The notes beneath the pieces were generated by a model. That model saw only the letters and a list, made by a program, of their open reading frames with translations, did not search any database and was not told where the DNA came from. Of a stretch of DNA of 64,000 nt, positions 52,937 through 61,228 are shown one piece after another (positions within the stretch are counted from its first letter, which is position 1; every line of letters begins with the position of its first letter). Source of the DNA: Bradyrhizobium rifense (GTDB lineage: Bacteria; Pseudomonadota; Alphaproteobacteria; Rhizobiales; Xanthobacteraceae). The position numbers and the translations under genes were made by a program. The stretch is taken from positions 186,001-250,000 of the forward strand of contig NZ_VSSS01000030.1 of assembly GCF_008123425.1 (NCBI RefSeq), written 5' to 3'.

Positions 52937-54013
52937 CTACCCCGCCATCTGGCGCAGCCGGGCCAGCGCCGATTTGGCGAGATCCCGGGTCAATTCGGCC
53001 GCCGGAAGCTCCCGTCCCATCCCAATCGCCTGTCCTGCCCAGAGATTGGTGAAGTCCACGCGCCCCTGCTTCTCGGCTGCCGCCTTCAGCGGCGCCAGGG
53101 CTGTTGCGGCATGGGGAAATGGCGGCGCATCGGGCGAGATCGGGCCGGCCTCGCGCATCAGGCGGTTCTGCACGCCACGCGCCGGGCGGCCGGTCATCAC
53201 ATTGGTGATGACGGTGGAATCGTCCCCCGCCTCGGCAAGCGCCTTGCGCCCGCCCGCGCTGACCTTGGACTCCGGACAGCGCAGATAAGCACTGCCGATC
53301 TGCACGCCGGAGGCGCCGAGCGCAAGGGCGGCTGCTATGCCGCGCCCGTCCGCGATGCCGCCGGCCGCAATCACCGGCACCTTCACGGCATCGGCGACCT
53401 GCGGCACCAGCGCAAACGTGCCGGGCTGCTCCGATATCTTGTCAGTCAGGAACATGCCGCGATGCCCACCGGCCTCGGCGCCTTGCGCGATGACGGCATC
53501 GACACCGTGCTGTTCGAGCCAGACGGCTTCCTTCACCGTCGTGGCGGACGAGATGACGAGGCAGCCTGCCGCCTTGACGCGCTTGAGCAGCGCCGCCTCC
53601 GGCAGGCCGAAATGGAAGCTGACGACCTCCGGCTTCAGCTCCTCGACGATCTCGCAGAAAGAGGCATCGAACGGTGCGCGGTTCGCCGCATTGATCGGTG
53701 CCGACGGATCGAGGCCATGCTCGGTATAGTAGCCCGTGAGCCGCTGCTTCCAGCGCGCTTCGGCTTCCGCCGTGAGCTCGATCGGCGTGTGGCAGAAGAA
53801 GTTCATGTTGACCGGCGCCTTCACGCGCTGGCGAATGATGTTGACCTGCTCGCGCGCCTTCTCCGGCGACAGCATCGCGCTCGGCAACGAGCCAAGTCCG
53901 CCACCCTCTGCCACGGCGATCACCAGCTCCGCATCCATCACGCCGGCCATCGGCGCCAGCACGATCGGAAATTCGGTCTTGAAGAGATCGATCAGTCGAC
54001 GGTCAGGCCACAT
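52937..54013 (-). CDS. Nitronate monooxygenase family protein, copy 1
   Basis: An FMN-dependent TIM-barrel enzyme of 358 residues that oxidises alkyl nitronates. Motifs are PIVLAPMAGVMDAELVIAVAEGGGLGSLP at the start, the conserved His in GAEAGGHRGMF, and the phosphate-binding PVIAAGGIADGRGIAAALALGASGVQIG. It is a paralogue of the next gene (54031–55008), from which it is 17 bases away. The substrate could instead be another propionate-3-nitronate-like compound. Confidence 0.88.
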   Translation of the reverse strand: MWPDRRLIDLFKTEFPIVLAPMAGVMDAELVIAVAEGGGLGSLPSAMLSPEKAREQVNIIRQRVKAPVNMNFFCHTPIELTAEAEARWKQRLTGYYTEHGLDPSAPINAANRAPFDASFCEIVEELKPEVVSFHFGLPEAALLKRVKAAGCLVISSATTVKEAVWLEQHGVDAVIAQGAEAGGHRGMFLTDKISEQPGTFALVPQVADAVKVPVIAAGGIADGRGIAAALALGASGVQIGSAYLRCPESKVSAGGRKALAEAGDDSTVITNVMTGRPARGVQNRLMREAGPISPDAPPFPHAATALAPLKAAAEKQGRVDFTNLWAGQAIGMGRELPAAELTRDLAKSALARLRQMAG

Positions 54014-54030
54014 GGTGTGTCTCTCTTGGT

Positions 54031-55008
54031 TCAGGCGAGCGATGCGATGGAGTTGCGCCGGCCGGCAAGCAACTGCTCGGCCTCAGACGCAATCCGTTCG
54101 ACGATCTCGGCCGCCGGTGGAATATCATGGATCAGGCCTACCGCTTCGCCCGCAAAGACGGCCGCGATTTCGAAATCGCCCGCCATTTTTGCCGCGGCAT
54201 ACTCCCCGGCGACGTCGTCTGCGCGCTGCAACAGCTCGACCTCGCGGCCGGTCCAGCTCTTGATATGGCCGTTGATCAGCGTTCGCGCGGTAAACGGCGC
54301 CGGCCAGAACAGTTTTCGCGACCAGTCGGGAACGACACCGCGCACGGTGTCGTTTGGATCGGCTATGCGGATGCGTTCCTTGGCCTCCGCGGCGCCGTTG
54401 GCCTCCACGCTTGCATAAAAGCGCGTGCCGACCAGCACGCCGGAGGCACCGAGCATCATCATCGCGGCGAGGCCGCGGCCATCGGCAATGCCACCGGCTG
54501 CGACGACGGGCACGTGTCCCGCCGCAAGATCGACGATCGCAGGCACGATATCGACGGTGGTGCGCGATGCGCCGTGGCCACCCGCCTCTGTCCCCTGCGC
54601 AATCAAGATCTCCGCACCGGCATCGAGCGCCTGCTTCGCCATGTCCTCGCTCTGGACCTGGCAGATCAATCGCGCACCGCTCGCCCTGATGCGCGGCGCG
54701 AACGGCGCGGGATCACCGAACGACAGCATGACGGCCTGCGGGCGGGCATCGAGCGCGATGTCGAGAAGCTCAGGTTGTTTTGCCAAGCTCCAGGTGATGA
54801 AGCCGATACCGAACGGCGCGAAACCCTTCAACTCCGCGGCCTCAGCCTGCAGGCGCGCGCGATCGCCGTAGCCACCGCCGAGGATGCCGAAGCCGCCGGC
54901 CTCGCTGACGGCGCGGGTCAGCCGGCTGCCCGCGATCGTGTCCATGGGCGCTAACAGGATCGGATGCCTGATCCCGAGAAGCTCCGTCAGCGGCGTGGTG
55001 ATCGGCAT
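54031..55008 (-). CDS. Nitronate monooxygenase family protein, copy 2
   Basis: A 325-residue FMN enzyme of the same family: HPILLAPMDTIAGSRLTRAVSEAGGFGILGGG, the His region GTEAGGHGASRT, and VPVVAAGGIADGRGLAAMMMLGASGVLVGTRF. The ATG at 55008 is used. It is the first gene of the two-gene unit. The LysR regulator at 55105 is divergent, so the pair is probably under its control. Confidence 0.88.
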   Translation of the reverse strand: MPITTPLTELLGIRHPILLAPMDTIAGSRLTRAVSEAGGFGILGGGYGDRARLQAEAAELKGFAPFGIGFITWSLAKQPELLDIALDARPQAVMLSFGDPAPFAPRIRASGARLICQVQSEDMAKQALDAGAEILIAQGTEAGGHGASRTTVDIVPAIVDLAAGHVPVVAAGGIADGRGLAAMMMLGASGVLVGTRFYASVEANGAAEAKERIRIADPNDTVRGVVPDWSRKLFWPAPFTARTLINGHIKSWTGREVELLQRADDVAGEYAAAKMAGDFEIAAVFAGEAVGLIHDIPPAAEIVERIASEAEQLLAGRRNSIASLA

Positions 55009-55049
55009 GGGGTCTCCCACTCTGGACAAGAACACTAGGCCCAACTAGC

Positions 55050-55066
55050 ATTCTCGAAAAATGAAT
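55050..55066. promoter_or_regulatory. Candidate LysR operator, ATTC-N9-GAAT
   Basis: ATTC (55050–55053) and GAAT (55063–55066) flank nine bases, which satisfies the T-N11-A rule for LysR binding sites. It lies in the 96-base divergent promoter between the nitronate monooxygenase pair and the LysR gene. Confidence 0.5.
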
Positions 55067-55104
55067 TGTTGCGAACGCTGCCATCACAAAAGCGAAACGA
55101 CGCC

Positions 55105-55995
55105 ATGGAACTGAGTGACATCCAGACCTTTGCCGCGGTTGCCCGCACCGGCGGCATCACCCGCGCCGCCGAAGAGCTCAACACGGTGCAATCCAACGTC
55201 ACTCAGCGCATCAAGGCCTTGGAGGCCGAGATCGGCACGCCGCTGTTCGAGCGCCACAGCCGCGGCATGACGCTGACCGGTGCCGGCAAACGCCTTTTGC
55301 CTTACGCGCAGCGTATGGCCGCGTTGTCGCACGAGGCCGTGCTCGCGGCGCGCGACGATGGCGAGCCCAGGGGTCCGCTTTCGATCGGCTCGATGGAGAC
55401 GACGGCGGCGGTACGGCTGCCGCCGCTGCTGGCCGATTTCCACCGCCGCTTCCCCGCCGTGCGGCTGAGCCTGCGCACGTCGCCGACCGCCGATCTCGTC
55501 GCCGGCGTGCTCGAAGGCACGCTCGATGGCGCCTTCGTCGCGGGTCCGATCGCGCACCCCGACCTCACTGCAACAAGCGCATTCCGCGAAGAGCTGGTGC
55601 TGGTCAGCGCGCGACGCTGGGCCTCGCTCGCCGAGCTGCGCTCTGGCACGCCCGAGTCAGGCCCGACTGCGTTGGCGTTCCGCACCGGCTGCACCTATCG
55701 GCAGCGGCTCGAGCAAATCTTCGTCGAATTCGGCTGGCCTTCGGCAGCACGCTTCGAGCTCGGCACGCTCGACGGCATGATCGGCTGCGTCGCCGCCGAC
55801 ATGGGCGTGACGCTCCTGCCGCGCGCGGTGGTCGAACGCAGCGCGATGAACGGCAGCGTGACGATGCACGCGCTGAGCCCGTCACATGCACGCGTCGAGA
55901 CGCTGTTCATCCAGCGCCGCGCCGGCCATCAAACCAGCGCGCTTCATGGCTTCCTGTCATGCCTGACCAGGGACGACGACATCATCGCGGCCTGA
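55105..55995 (+). CDS. LysR family transcriptional regulator
   Basis: The 296-residue protein has an N-terminal winged helix (MELSDIQTFAAVARTGGITRAAEELNTVQSNVTQRIKALE) and a PBP2-type effector domain (GPLSIGSMETTAAVRLPPLLADFHRRFPAVRLSL). It is transcribed away from two nitronate monooxygenase genes and is their likely activator. The effector is unknown. The ATG at 55105 fits the family; the open frame upstream adds a polar stub. Confidence 0.9.
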   Translation: MELSDIQTFAAVARTGGITRAAEELNTVQSNVTQRIKALEAEIGTPLFERHSRGMTLTGAGKRLLPYAQRMAALSHEAVLAARDDGEPRGPLSIGSMETTAAVRLPPLLADFHRRFPAVRLSLRTSPTADLVAGVLEGTLDGAFVAGPIAHPDLTATSAFREELVLVSARRWASLAELRSGTPESGPTALAFRTGCTYRQRLEQIFVEFGWPSAARFELGTLDGMIGCVAADMGVTLLPRAVVERSAMNGSVTMHALSPSHARVETLFIQRRAGHQTSALHGFLSCLTRDDDIIAA

Positions 55996-56197
55996 GCAAC
56001 CACCGCCGCAGCGCAACGAAGGCCCAGATCGCCTCGACCAGACCGAACGGCCAGGCCCCCTGCAGGAAGCCGTAGGCCGAGCCGAGCGCGCAAGAGCCGG
56101 CGAACAACAGCACGAACCAATGGCTGCGGTCCTCCAGGGCGTAAGTGACCAGCATCGCCGTCACCGCAAACAGACCGAATAATGTCAGCGCATCCAT
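55982..56197 (-). CDS. Small membrane protein, 71 aa
   Basis: Two or three hydrophobic segments (LTLFGLFAVTAMLVTYAL, WFVLLFAGSCALGSAYGFL, FGLVEAIWAFVALRRWLL) with a short loop YALEDRSH. It overlaps the 3' end of the convergent LysR gene by 14 bases. Small proteins of this pattern are widespread in Rhizobiales. No function is assigned. Confidence 0.65.
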   Translation of the reverse strand: MDALTLFGLFAVTAMLVTYALEDRSHWFVLLFAGSCALGSAYGFLQGAWPFGLVEAIWAFVALRRWLLRPR

Positions 56198-56242
56198 GTT
56201 CCCGGTTCACTCCGCAGCGCGACGCGTGATATGCGCTAAATC

Positions 56243-56734
56243 ATGCCGGCTCTTATCCTGCCTCTGATCGATGCTGCAACTCACTGGCCCGAACGCGGCG
56301 GGCTGGTTGGCCTTGATCTTGGCACCAAGACCATTGGCGTTGCTGTGTCCAATCCGGACCGGCGGCTCGCGACGGGCGTCGAAACCATCCAACGCAAGGC
56401 GTTCAAGCAGGACGCGGCGCGGCTGCTCGCCATCGCAGCCGAACGCAAGATCGTCGGCTTCGTGCTCGGCCTGCCCATCAACATGGACGGCAGCGAGGGC
56501 CCGCGCGCGCAATCGACCCGGGCGTTCGCCCGCAATCTTGCCAACCTGACCACGCTCCCGATCGGCCTCTGGGACGAACGCCTCTCGACCGCGGCGGTCG
56601 AGCGCGAGCTGATCGGCATGGATGTCAGCCGCGCCAAGCGTGCCGAGGTGATCGACGAGCACGCCGCGATCTTCATCCTGCAGGGCGCGCTCGACCGGCT
56701 CGCCAATCTTCGCACGGCTTCAGAGAATGGCTGA
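56243..56734 (+). CDS. ruvX: RuvX/YqgF putative Holliday-junction resolvase, pre-16S rRNA nuclease
   Basis: The 163-residue RNase H-like protein has GLVGLDLGTKTIGVAVSNPDRRLATG at the start, FVLGLPINMDGSEGPRAQ, and LWDERLSTAAVERELIG near the end. These supply the acidic metal residues. YqgF proteins process the 5' end of 16S rRNA and were earlier proposed as resolvases. It is four bases upstream of the AEC transporter gene. Confidence 0.93.
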   Translation: MPALILPLIDAATHWPERGGLVGLDLGTKTIGVAVSNPDRRLATGVETIQRKAFKQDAARLLAIAAERKIVGFVLGLPINMDGSEGPRAQSTRAFARNLANLTTLPIGLWDERLSTAAVERELIGMDVSRAKRAEVIDEHAAIFILQGALDRLANLRTASENG

Positions 56735-56737
56735 TCC

Positions 56738-57661
56738 ATGGCCATCGTGATCGCGGCACTGCTGCCGGTCTTCATCCTCATCGTGCTCGGCGTGGTGCTC
56801 CGGCACAGCCTGATGCGGCTCGACACGCAATGGCACGGGCTGGAGCGGCTGACCTATTTCGTGCTGTTCCCGATGCTGCTGATCCAGACGCTGGTGAAAG
56901 CCGACCTCACAAAAGTGCCGGTCGCCGGCGTCGGTGGTGCGCTGCTGCTGTCGGCGCTCGCGATGTCACTTCTGTGCCTCGCGTTGCGCCCTGCCCTGTC
57001 GCGCCTCGATATCGATGGCCCCGCCTTCACTTCGATCTTCCAGGGCGCGACACGCTGGCAGACTTATGTCGCGCTGTCCGTCTCCGCCAATCTGTACGGT
57101 GACGTCGGACTGGCACTGGCCTCGGTCGCGATGGTCGCGATCATTCCGCTGGTCAACGTGTTCAGCGTCGCCGTGCTCGCCCACTACGCATCGCCTGAGA
57201 AGCAGTCCGTCCGCGCGATCGTCATGACCGTGATCCGCAATCCCCTGATCTGGGCCTGCATCATCGGCCTCGTCGTCAACGTCATTCATTTGCCGCTGCC
57301 AAGGATCTGGCACGAGGTTGCGGATGCGCTCGGCCGCTCCTCGCTCGCGATCGGCCTGCTGGTCACCGGCGCAGGCCTCCAGCTCAAGGGCCTGCTCCGC
57401 CCGAGCATCAGTGCAACGCTCGGCGTGGCGTTCAAGCTGGTGCTGATGCCGGTGCTCGCGCTGGTTCTTGCGGCGTGGTTCGGCCTCTCCGGCGACAGCC
57501 TCGCCATCGTCGCGATCTGCGCGGCGGTGCCGACCTCGCCCAGCGCCTACGTTCTGGCCCGCCAGATGGGCGGCGATGCGCCACTGCTGGCGCAAATCAT
57601 CACGCTGCAGACGATTTTGGCGGCGATCACGATGCCGATCGCGATCGCGCTGGTGGCGTGA
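56738..57661 (+). CDS. AEC (auxin efflux carrier) family transporter
   Basis: The 307-residue inner-membrane protein has about ten hydrophobic segments arranged as two five-helix halves (first IVIAALLPVFILIVLGVVLRH; second from SIGLLVTGAGLQLKGLLR-like HEVADALGRSSLAIGLLVTGAGLQ). The family exports carboxylates or auxin-like compounds. The substrate here is unknown. It begins just after ruvX. Confidence 0.88.
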   Translation: MAIVIAALLPVFILIVLGVVLRHSLMRLDTQWHGLERLTYFVLFPMLLIQTLVKADLTKVPVAGVGGALLLSALAMSLLCLALRPALSRLDIDGPAFTSIFQGATRWQTYVALSVSANLYGDVGLALASVAMVAIIPLVNVFSVAVLAHYASPEKQSVRAIVMTVIRNPLIWACIIGLVVNVIHLPLPRIWHEVADALGRSSLAIGLLVTGAGLQLKGLLRPSISATLGVAFKLVLMPVLALVLAAWFGLSGDSLAIVAICAAVPTSPSAYVLARQMGGDAPLLAQIITLQTILAAITMPIAIALVA

Positions 57662-57664
57662 GCA

Positions 57665-58423
57665 TTAAACGTAGCGCCCCAACGTAACGGAGATGAGGAT
57701 ATTGCAGGCCGAATGAGCCACCACCGTAGTCCAGGTGGAATTGCTGCTCCATCGAAGATGCCCAAGGACAAGTCCAAAGGCAAAAATGATCGATCGTCCG
57801 AACCAATCGTACTGAGTATGGTTCAATGCCCATACTGCCGACGTAAGGATGATGGCGCCGACCGGCCCGAGGAATGATTCCGACCAACCACGGAACAGAA
57901 AGCCGCGAACCACGAACTCTTCCATAAGAGGTCCAGCGATAGAGCCTCCAATGAGCCACACAAGCAATCCACCGGCACTTCCGACGATGAGCGTGGGATC
58001 GGATTGATATCCACCCGTACTCATCTTCGACAGCACAACTCCTTCAATCGACATAAAGATCGTCGTGATGGCGAGAGCACGGACAATTTCGCCCCCGGTT
58101 GGCCAGTTCAGAGCGAGATATTCGCCGAAGTCTCTCCCTGCCATGCGGATCGCAACCCAAAGCACTGCGACGGCCGCCGGCGCGCCCGAAACAAGATAGA
58201 CTCCATACCAGCGTCCCTGCGATGCCCACGTTTTGAATTCTCCTGGGGCGTAGGCCTTTGCTCCCACGGTCGCAGCCAGAATGAAATTCAACACCATCCA
58301 GCCTGTCAGAACGAAAGCGCCGTCTGCGATCAAGGCAACTAACGTTGTCTCCCAGAAATCCCAAGTCCGCCCCGCGGATTGCGGGCGAAGGACGGGAGCG
58401 CTCGCGTTCTTGAAATCCGGCAT
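57665..58423 (-). CDS. CPBP family intramembrane glutamic protease, copy 1
   Basis: The 252-residue membrane protein has the CAAX-protease/bacteriocin-processing (ABI) motifs: GPLMEEFVVRGFLFRGW with the EE pair, NHTQYDW and HSACN. About seven hydrophobic helices are present. GC is lower than its neighbour, and codon use is more mixed. I use the ATG at 58423; a GTG at 58516 gives a longer form and neither has a clear ribosome site. It is a diverged tandem relative of 58560–59363. Confidence 0.8.
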   Translation of the reverse strand: MPDFKNASAPVLRPQSAGRTWDFWETTLVALIADGAFVLTGWMVLNFILAATVGAKAYAPGEFKTWASQGRWYGVYLVSGAPAAVAVLWVAIRMAGRDFGEYLALNWPTGGEIVRALAITTIFMSIEGVVLSKMSTGGYQSDPTLIVGSAGGLLVWLIGGSIAGPLMEEFVVRGFLFRGWSESFLGPVGAIILTSAVWALNHTQYDWFGRSIIFAFGLVLGHLRWSSNSTWTTVVAHSACNILISVTLGRYV

Positions 58424-58559
58424 AAGGAATTTAGAGAACAACTTTTTAGGATTTGTGAATATTCGCTCTACCCAAAGTATCAATGCCTGTTGCCGATCGT
58501 CAATAACGAATGGCACCGCGGAAGCGACACGCCTACAGCTTGGTGGCCGAGCCTCCTCG

Positions 58560-59363
58560 CTAGCTCCCCAGCCACATCGTCAGCACCACCGCGGTCATGT
58601 TGTTCAGCGCATGCAGCACGATGGTGAGCCAGAGCGAGTTGGCGCGGTGGCGCATGTAGCCGAACCAGAGGCCGATGGAGAACACCTCGGCGAGGAAGTA
58701 CAGATCGTATTGCAGATGCACCGCCGTCCACACCAGCGACGACAGGATGATCGCGCCGGGCACGCGCAGGAAACTTGCGGACCAGCCGCGGAACAGGAAG
58801 CCGCGCGCGAGCACCTCCTCCGACATCGGCGCTGCCACGCTGAAAGCAAATAGCAGCAACAGCGCCGCGCCCTTGTCGCGGCCCGATTTCAGAAGATCGG
58901 TCATGAAGCCCGGCGTGGCCTCGCGGCCGAGGGATCGCGACACTATTTCCCAAGTCATCACGACCAGGATGAGGCCGGCCGCGCCGAGCAAGAGCTGCCG
59001 CCAGGTCGGCCAATGCAGCGCGAGGTAGTCGACGAAGGATGCCTTCTTGAGGCGGATGGCAAGCCACACCGCCGCGAGCGTCGCAGGCAGGCCCATGATG
59101 ACCGAAAGCGCCAGCGCCTGCGGCTCGCGCCCGACCGACTGGATCGAGTCCATGTCGAGCGGCAGCCCGCGCATCGCCACCAGCAGCAGGATCGCCCCGA
59201 CCTGGCCGACGAACATCGCGACGAAGACGAGCAGGCCCCACAGCGCCGTGCCCCAGAACTTCCAGACGCGCAGCGGCGCCTGCTCCACCGATGTCACGGT
59301 GAGCGGCGGATGGACGGGATTGAGGGGATTGACGTCGTCGGTGGTGATCGCGGGCTCTGTCAT
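58560..59363 (-). CDS. CPBP family intramembrane glutamic protease, copy 2
   Basis: The 267-residue protein has the same motifs as its neighbour: MSEEVLARGFLFRGWSASFL, VHLQYDLYF and LHALNNMTAV, with about eight hydrophobic helices. Codon use is typical of the genome. Related proteins process prenylated proteins, bacteriocins or act in self-immunity, and which applies here is unknown. It follows the VanX-like gene in the same direction after 20 bases. Confidence 0.87.
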   Translation of the reverse strand: MTEPAITTDDVNPLNPVHPPLTVTSVEQAPLRVWKFWGTALWGLLVFVAMFVGQVGAILLLVAMRGLPLDMDSIQSVGREPQALALSVIMGLPATLAAVWLAIRLKKASFVDYLALHWPTWRQLLLGAAGLILVVMTWEIVSRSLGREATPGFMTDLLKSGRDKGAALLLLFAFSVAAPMSEEVLARGFLFRGWSASFLRVPGAIILSSLVWTAVHLQYDLYFLAEVFSIGLWFGYMRHRANSLWLTIVLHALNNMTAVVLTMWLGS

Positions 59364-59383
59364 GGCGCTTCCTGCGGCCGGAA

Positions 59384-60133
59384 TCAGTTCCGCCGCGGCT
59401 GGATAGGGAAATCATAGGCCGCCCCGCCCGCCCCCGGCAGGGAAAAATGCCACCACTCTTTCGAATAGTTCACAAAGCCTTGCTTCGCCATCGCAGTCAC
59501 CAGCCGCTTGCGCCAGGCGCGCTGATCCGGATCGATCGACGGTGCTGCGGTATGCCCTTTCGCATCCGTGCAATCATAGCCGGTACCCATGTCGACGCTG
59601 CCCTCCGGCAGCCGCGCCGCGACCGGCGCCGTGCAGTCGGCGTAGGATCTTGACGGATCGATCCTGGCGGACTTGTCAGCCTTGAGATCGACCAGCGTGA
59701 GGTCGAGCGCGGCACCTGTCGAATGCTGCGATCGGCTCGCGATATAGCCGAGGCGAAACAGCTCGGTCTTGGGGATCTTCGGATTGTAGCGCCGATCGGC
59801 GGCGCTCTCGTGGCCGTTCTGCGACCATTTCACCATATCGAGCGAGGCCCGCGCCGGCCGGTAGCAGTCGAACATCTTGAGCGAGAGATTCTGCGTGGCC
59901 AGATCCTGCTGGACCGCCTTCAGCCGCAGCCCGACTTCGCGCTTCACCACGCATTCGCCGGCGCCATAGCCGGCGAGCGGGCGGCCAATGAAATTGTTGG
60001 AGCTGGCATAGCGGATGTCCTGGATGATGGTGGGATCGACGTCGCGCAAATAGACGAAGCCGCCAGGGAGCGATTGGGCGTGAGCGGTGCAAGCCGTCAT
60101 TACCAGCACAATTGCAATTCGAATTGATTTCAT
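59384..60133 (-). CDS. M15 family D-Ala-D-Ala dipeptidase (VanX-like)
   Basis: A Sec signal peptide (MKSIRIAIVLVMTACTAHA) precedes a zinc peptidase domain, 249 residues in all. Motifs are DIRYASSNNFIG, the zinc site SQHSTGAALDLTL (His and Asp), the catalytic region KEWWHFSLPG (Glu and His). VanX-type enzymes hydrolyse D-Ala-D-Ala in the periplasm and may recycle peptidoglycan. It shows no van cluster context, so antibiotic resistance is not implied. Confidence 0.9.
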   Translation of the reverse strand: MKSIRIAIVLVMTACTAHAQSLPGGFVYLRDVDPTIIQDIRYASSNNFIGRPLAGYGAGECVVKREVGLRLKAVQQDLATQNLSLKMFDCYRPARASLDMVKWSQNGHESAADRRYNPKIPKTELFRLGYIASRSQHSTGAALDLTLVDLKADKSARIDPSRSYADCTAPVAARLPEGSVDMGTGYDCTDAKGHTAAPSIDPDQRAWRKRLVTAMAKQGFVNYSKEWWHFSLPGAGGAAYDFPIQPRRN

Positions 60134-60280
60134 GGAATGCCCCCCACATCGTCGTTACCGGGTTTGTCCCGGCCCTCCACGCCTTTTTGCGGCGAGACAA
60201 CCGACAGATCAGGGGATAACTCCCCGCCCCGGCATTGGCCCTTGCTCCCCCCGCCATCCGCGCCTATAGCTCTCGCTTTA

Positions 60281-61228
60281 ATGACATCGAAATCGACCTT
60301 CGTCCTCGGCCACCGGCATTTGCTGGGCATCGAGGGCCTTTCCGCGGCCGACATCACCGGCCTCCTCGACCTGTCCGAAGAATATGTCGAGCTCAACCGC
60401 CAGGTTGACAAGAAGCGCACCGTCCTGCGTGGACGGACGCAGGTAAACCTCTTCTTCGAAGCCTCGACCCGGACCCAGTCCTCGTTCGAGCTTGCGGGAA
60501 AGCGCTTAGGTGCCGACGTCATGAACATGTCGGTGTCCTCCTCGTCCATCAAGAAGGGCGAGACGCTGGTCGACACCGCGATGACACTCAACGCCATGCA
60601 CCCGGATATATTGGTGGTGCGCCATCACGCCTCCGGCGCGGTGGAACTGCTGGCCCGCAAGGTTGACGGTTCCGTGATCAATGCCGGCGACGGCGCGCAT
60701 GAGCATCCGACGCAGGCACTGCTCGACGCGCTCACCATCCGCCGCAACAAAGGCCGGATCGAGGGTCTCGTGGTCGCGATCTGCGGCGACGTGCTGCATT
60801 CGCGCGTGGCCCGCTCCAACATCATCCTGCTCAACACCATGGGCGCCCGGGTCCGCGTCGTCGGCCCCTCCACGCTGCTGCCGCCCGGCATCGAGCGGAT
60901 GGGCGTCGAGGTCGCGCGCGACATGCGCGAAGGGCTCAACGGCGCGGATATTGTGATGATGCTGCGGCTGCAGCGCGAGCGCATGAACGGCTCCTTCGTG
61001 CCGTCGACTTCCGAATATTTCCACTATTTCGGGCTCGACCAGAAGAAGCTCGCCTACGCCAAGCCGGATGCACTCGTGATGCATCCCGGCCCCATGAACC
61101 GCGGCGTCGAGATCGACACTGCGGTTGCCGACGGTGCGCAGTCCCTGATCCGCGAACAGGTGGAGATGGGCGTCGCCGTGCGCATGGCCGTGCTGGAAGC
61201 GCTCGCCCGTAACCTGCCGAACGCGTGA
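60281..61228 (+). CDS. pyrB: Aspartate carbamoyltransferase catalytic subunit
   Basis: PyrB makes carbamoyl aspartate, the first committed step of pyrimidine synthesis. The 315-residue protein has the carbamoyl-phosphate motif FFEASTRTQSSFELAGKR, the substrate residues DGAHEHPTQALLDALT and the Asp site VMHPGPMNRGVEID. It starts at the ATG at 60281. It overlaps the next gene, a dihydroorotase homologue, via TGATG, and lacks a pyrI regulatory gene. Confidence 0.96.
   Translation: MTSKSTFVLGHRHLLGIEGLSAADITGLLDLSEEYVELNRQVDKKRTVLRGRTQVNLFFEASTRTQSSFELAGKRLGADVMNMSVSSSSIKKGETLVDTAMTLNAMHPDILVVRHHASGAVELLARKVDGSVINAGDGAHEHPTQALLDALTIRRNKGRIEGLVVAICGDVLHSRVARSNIILLNTMGARVRVVGPSTLLPPGIERMGVEVARDMREGLNGADIVMMLRLQRERMNGSFVPSTSEYFHYFGLDQKKLAYAKPDALVMHPGPMNRGVEIDTAVADGAQSLIREQVEMGVAVRMAVLEALARNLPNA

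Noticed and set aside
59384..60133. Vancomycin-resistance role for the VanX-like gene
   Set aside because: There is no vanH, vanA or regulator nearby. Such dipeptidases are common peptidoglycan-recycling enzymes.
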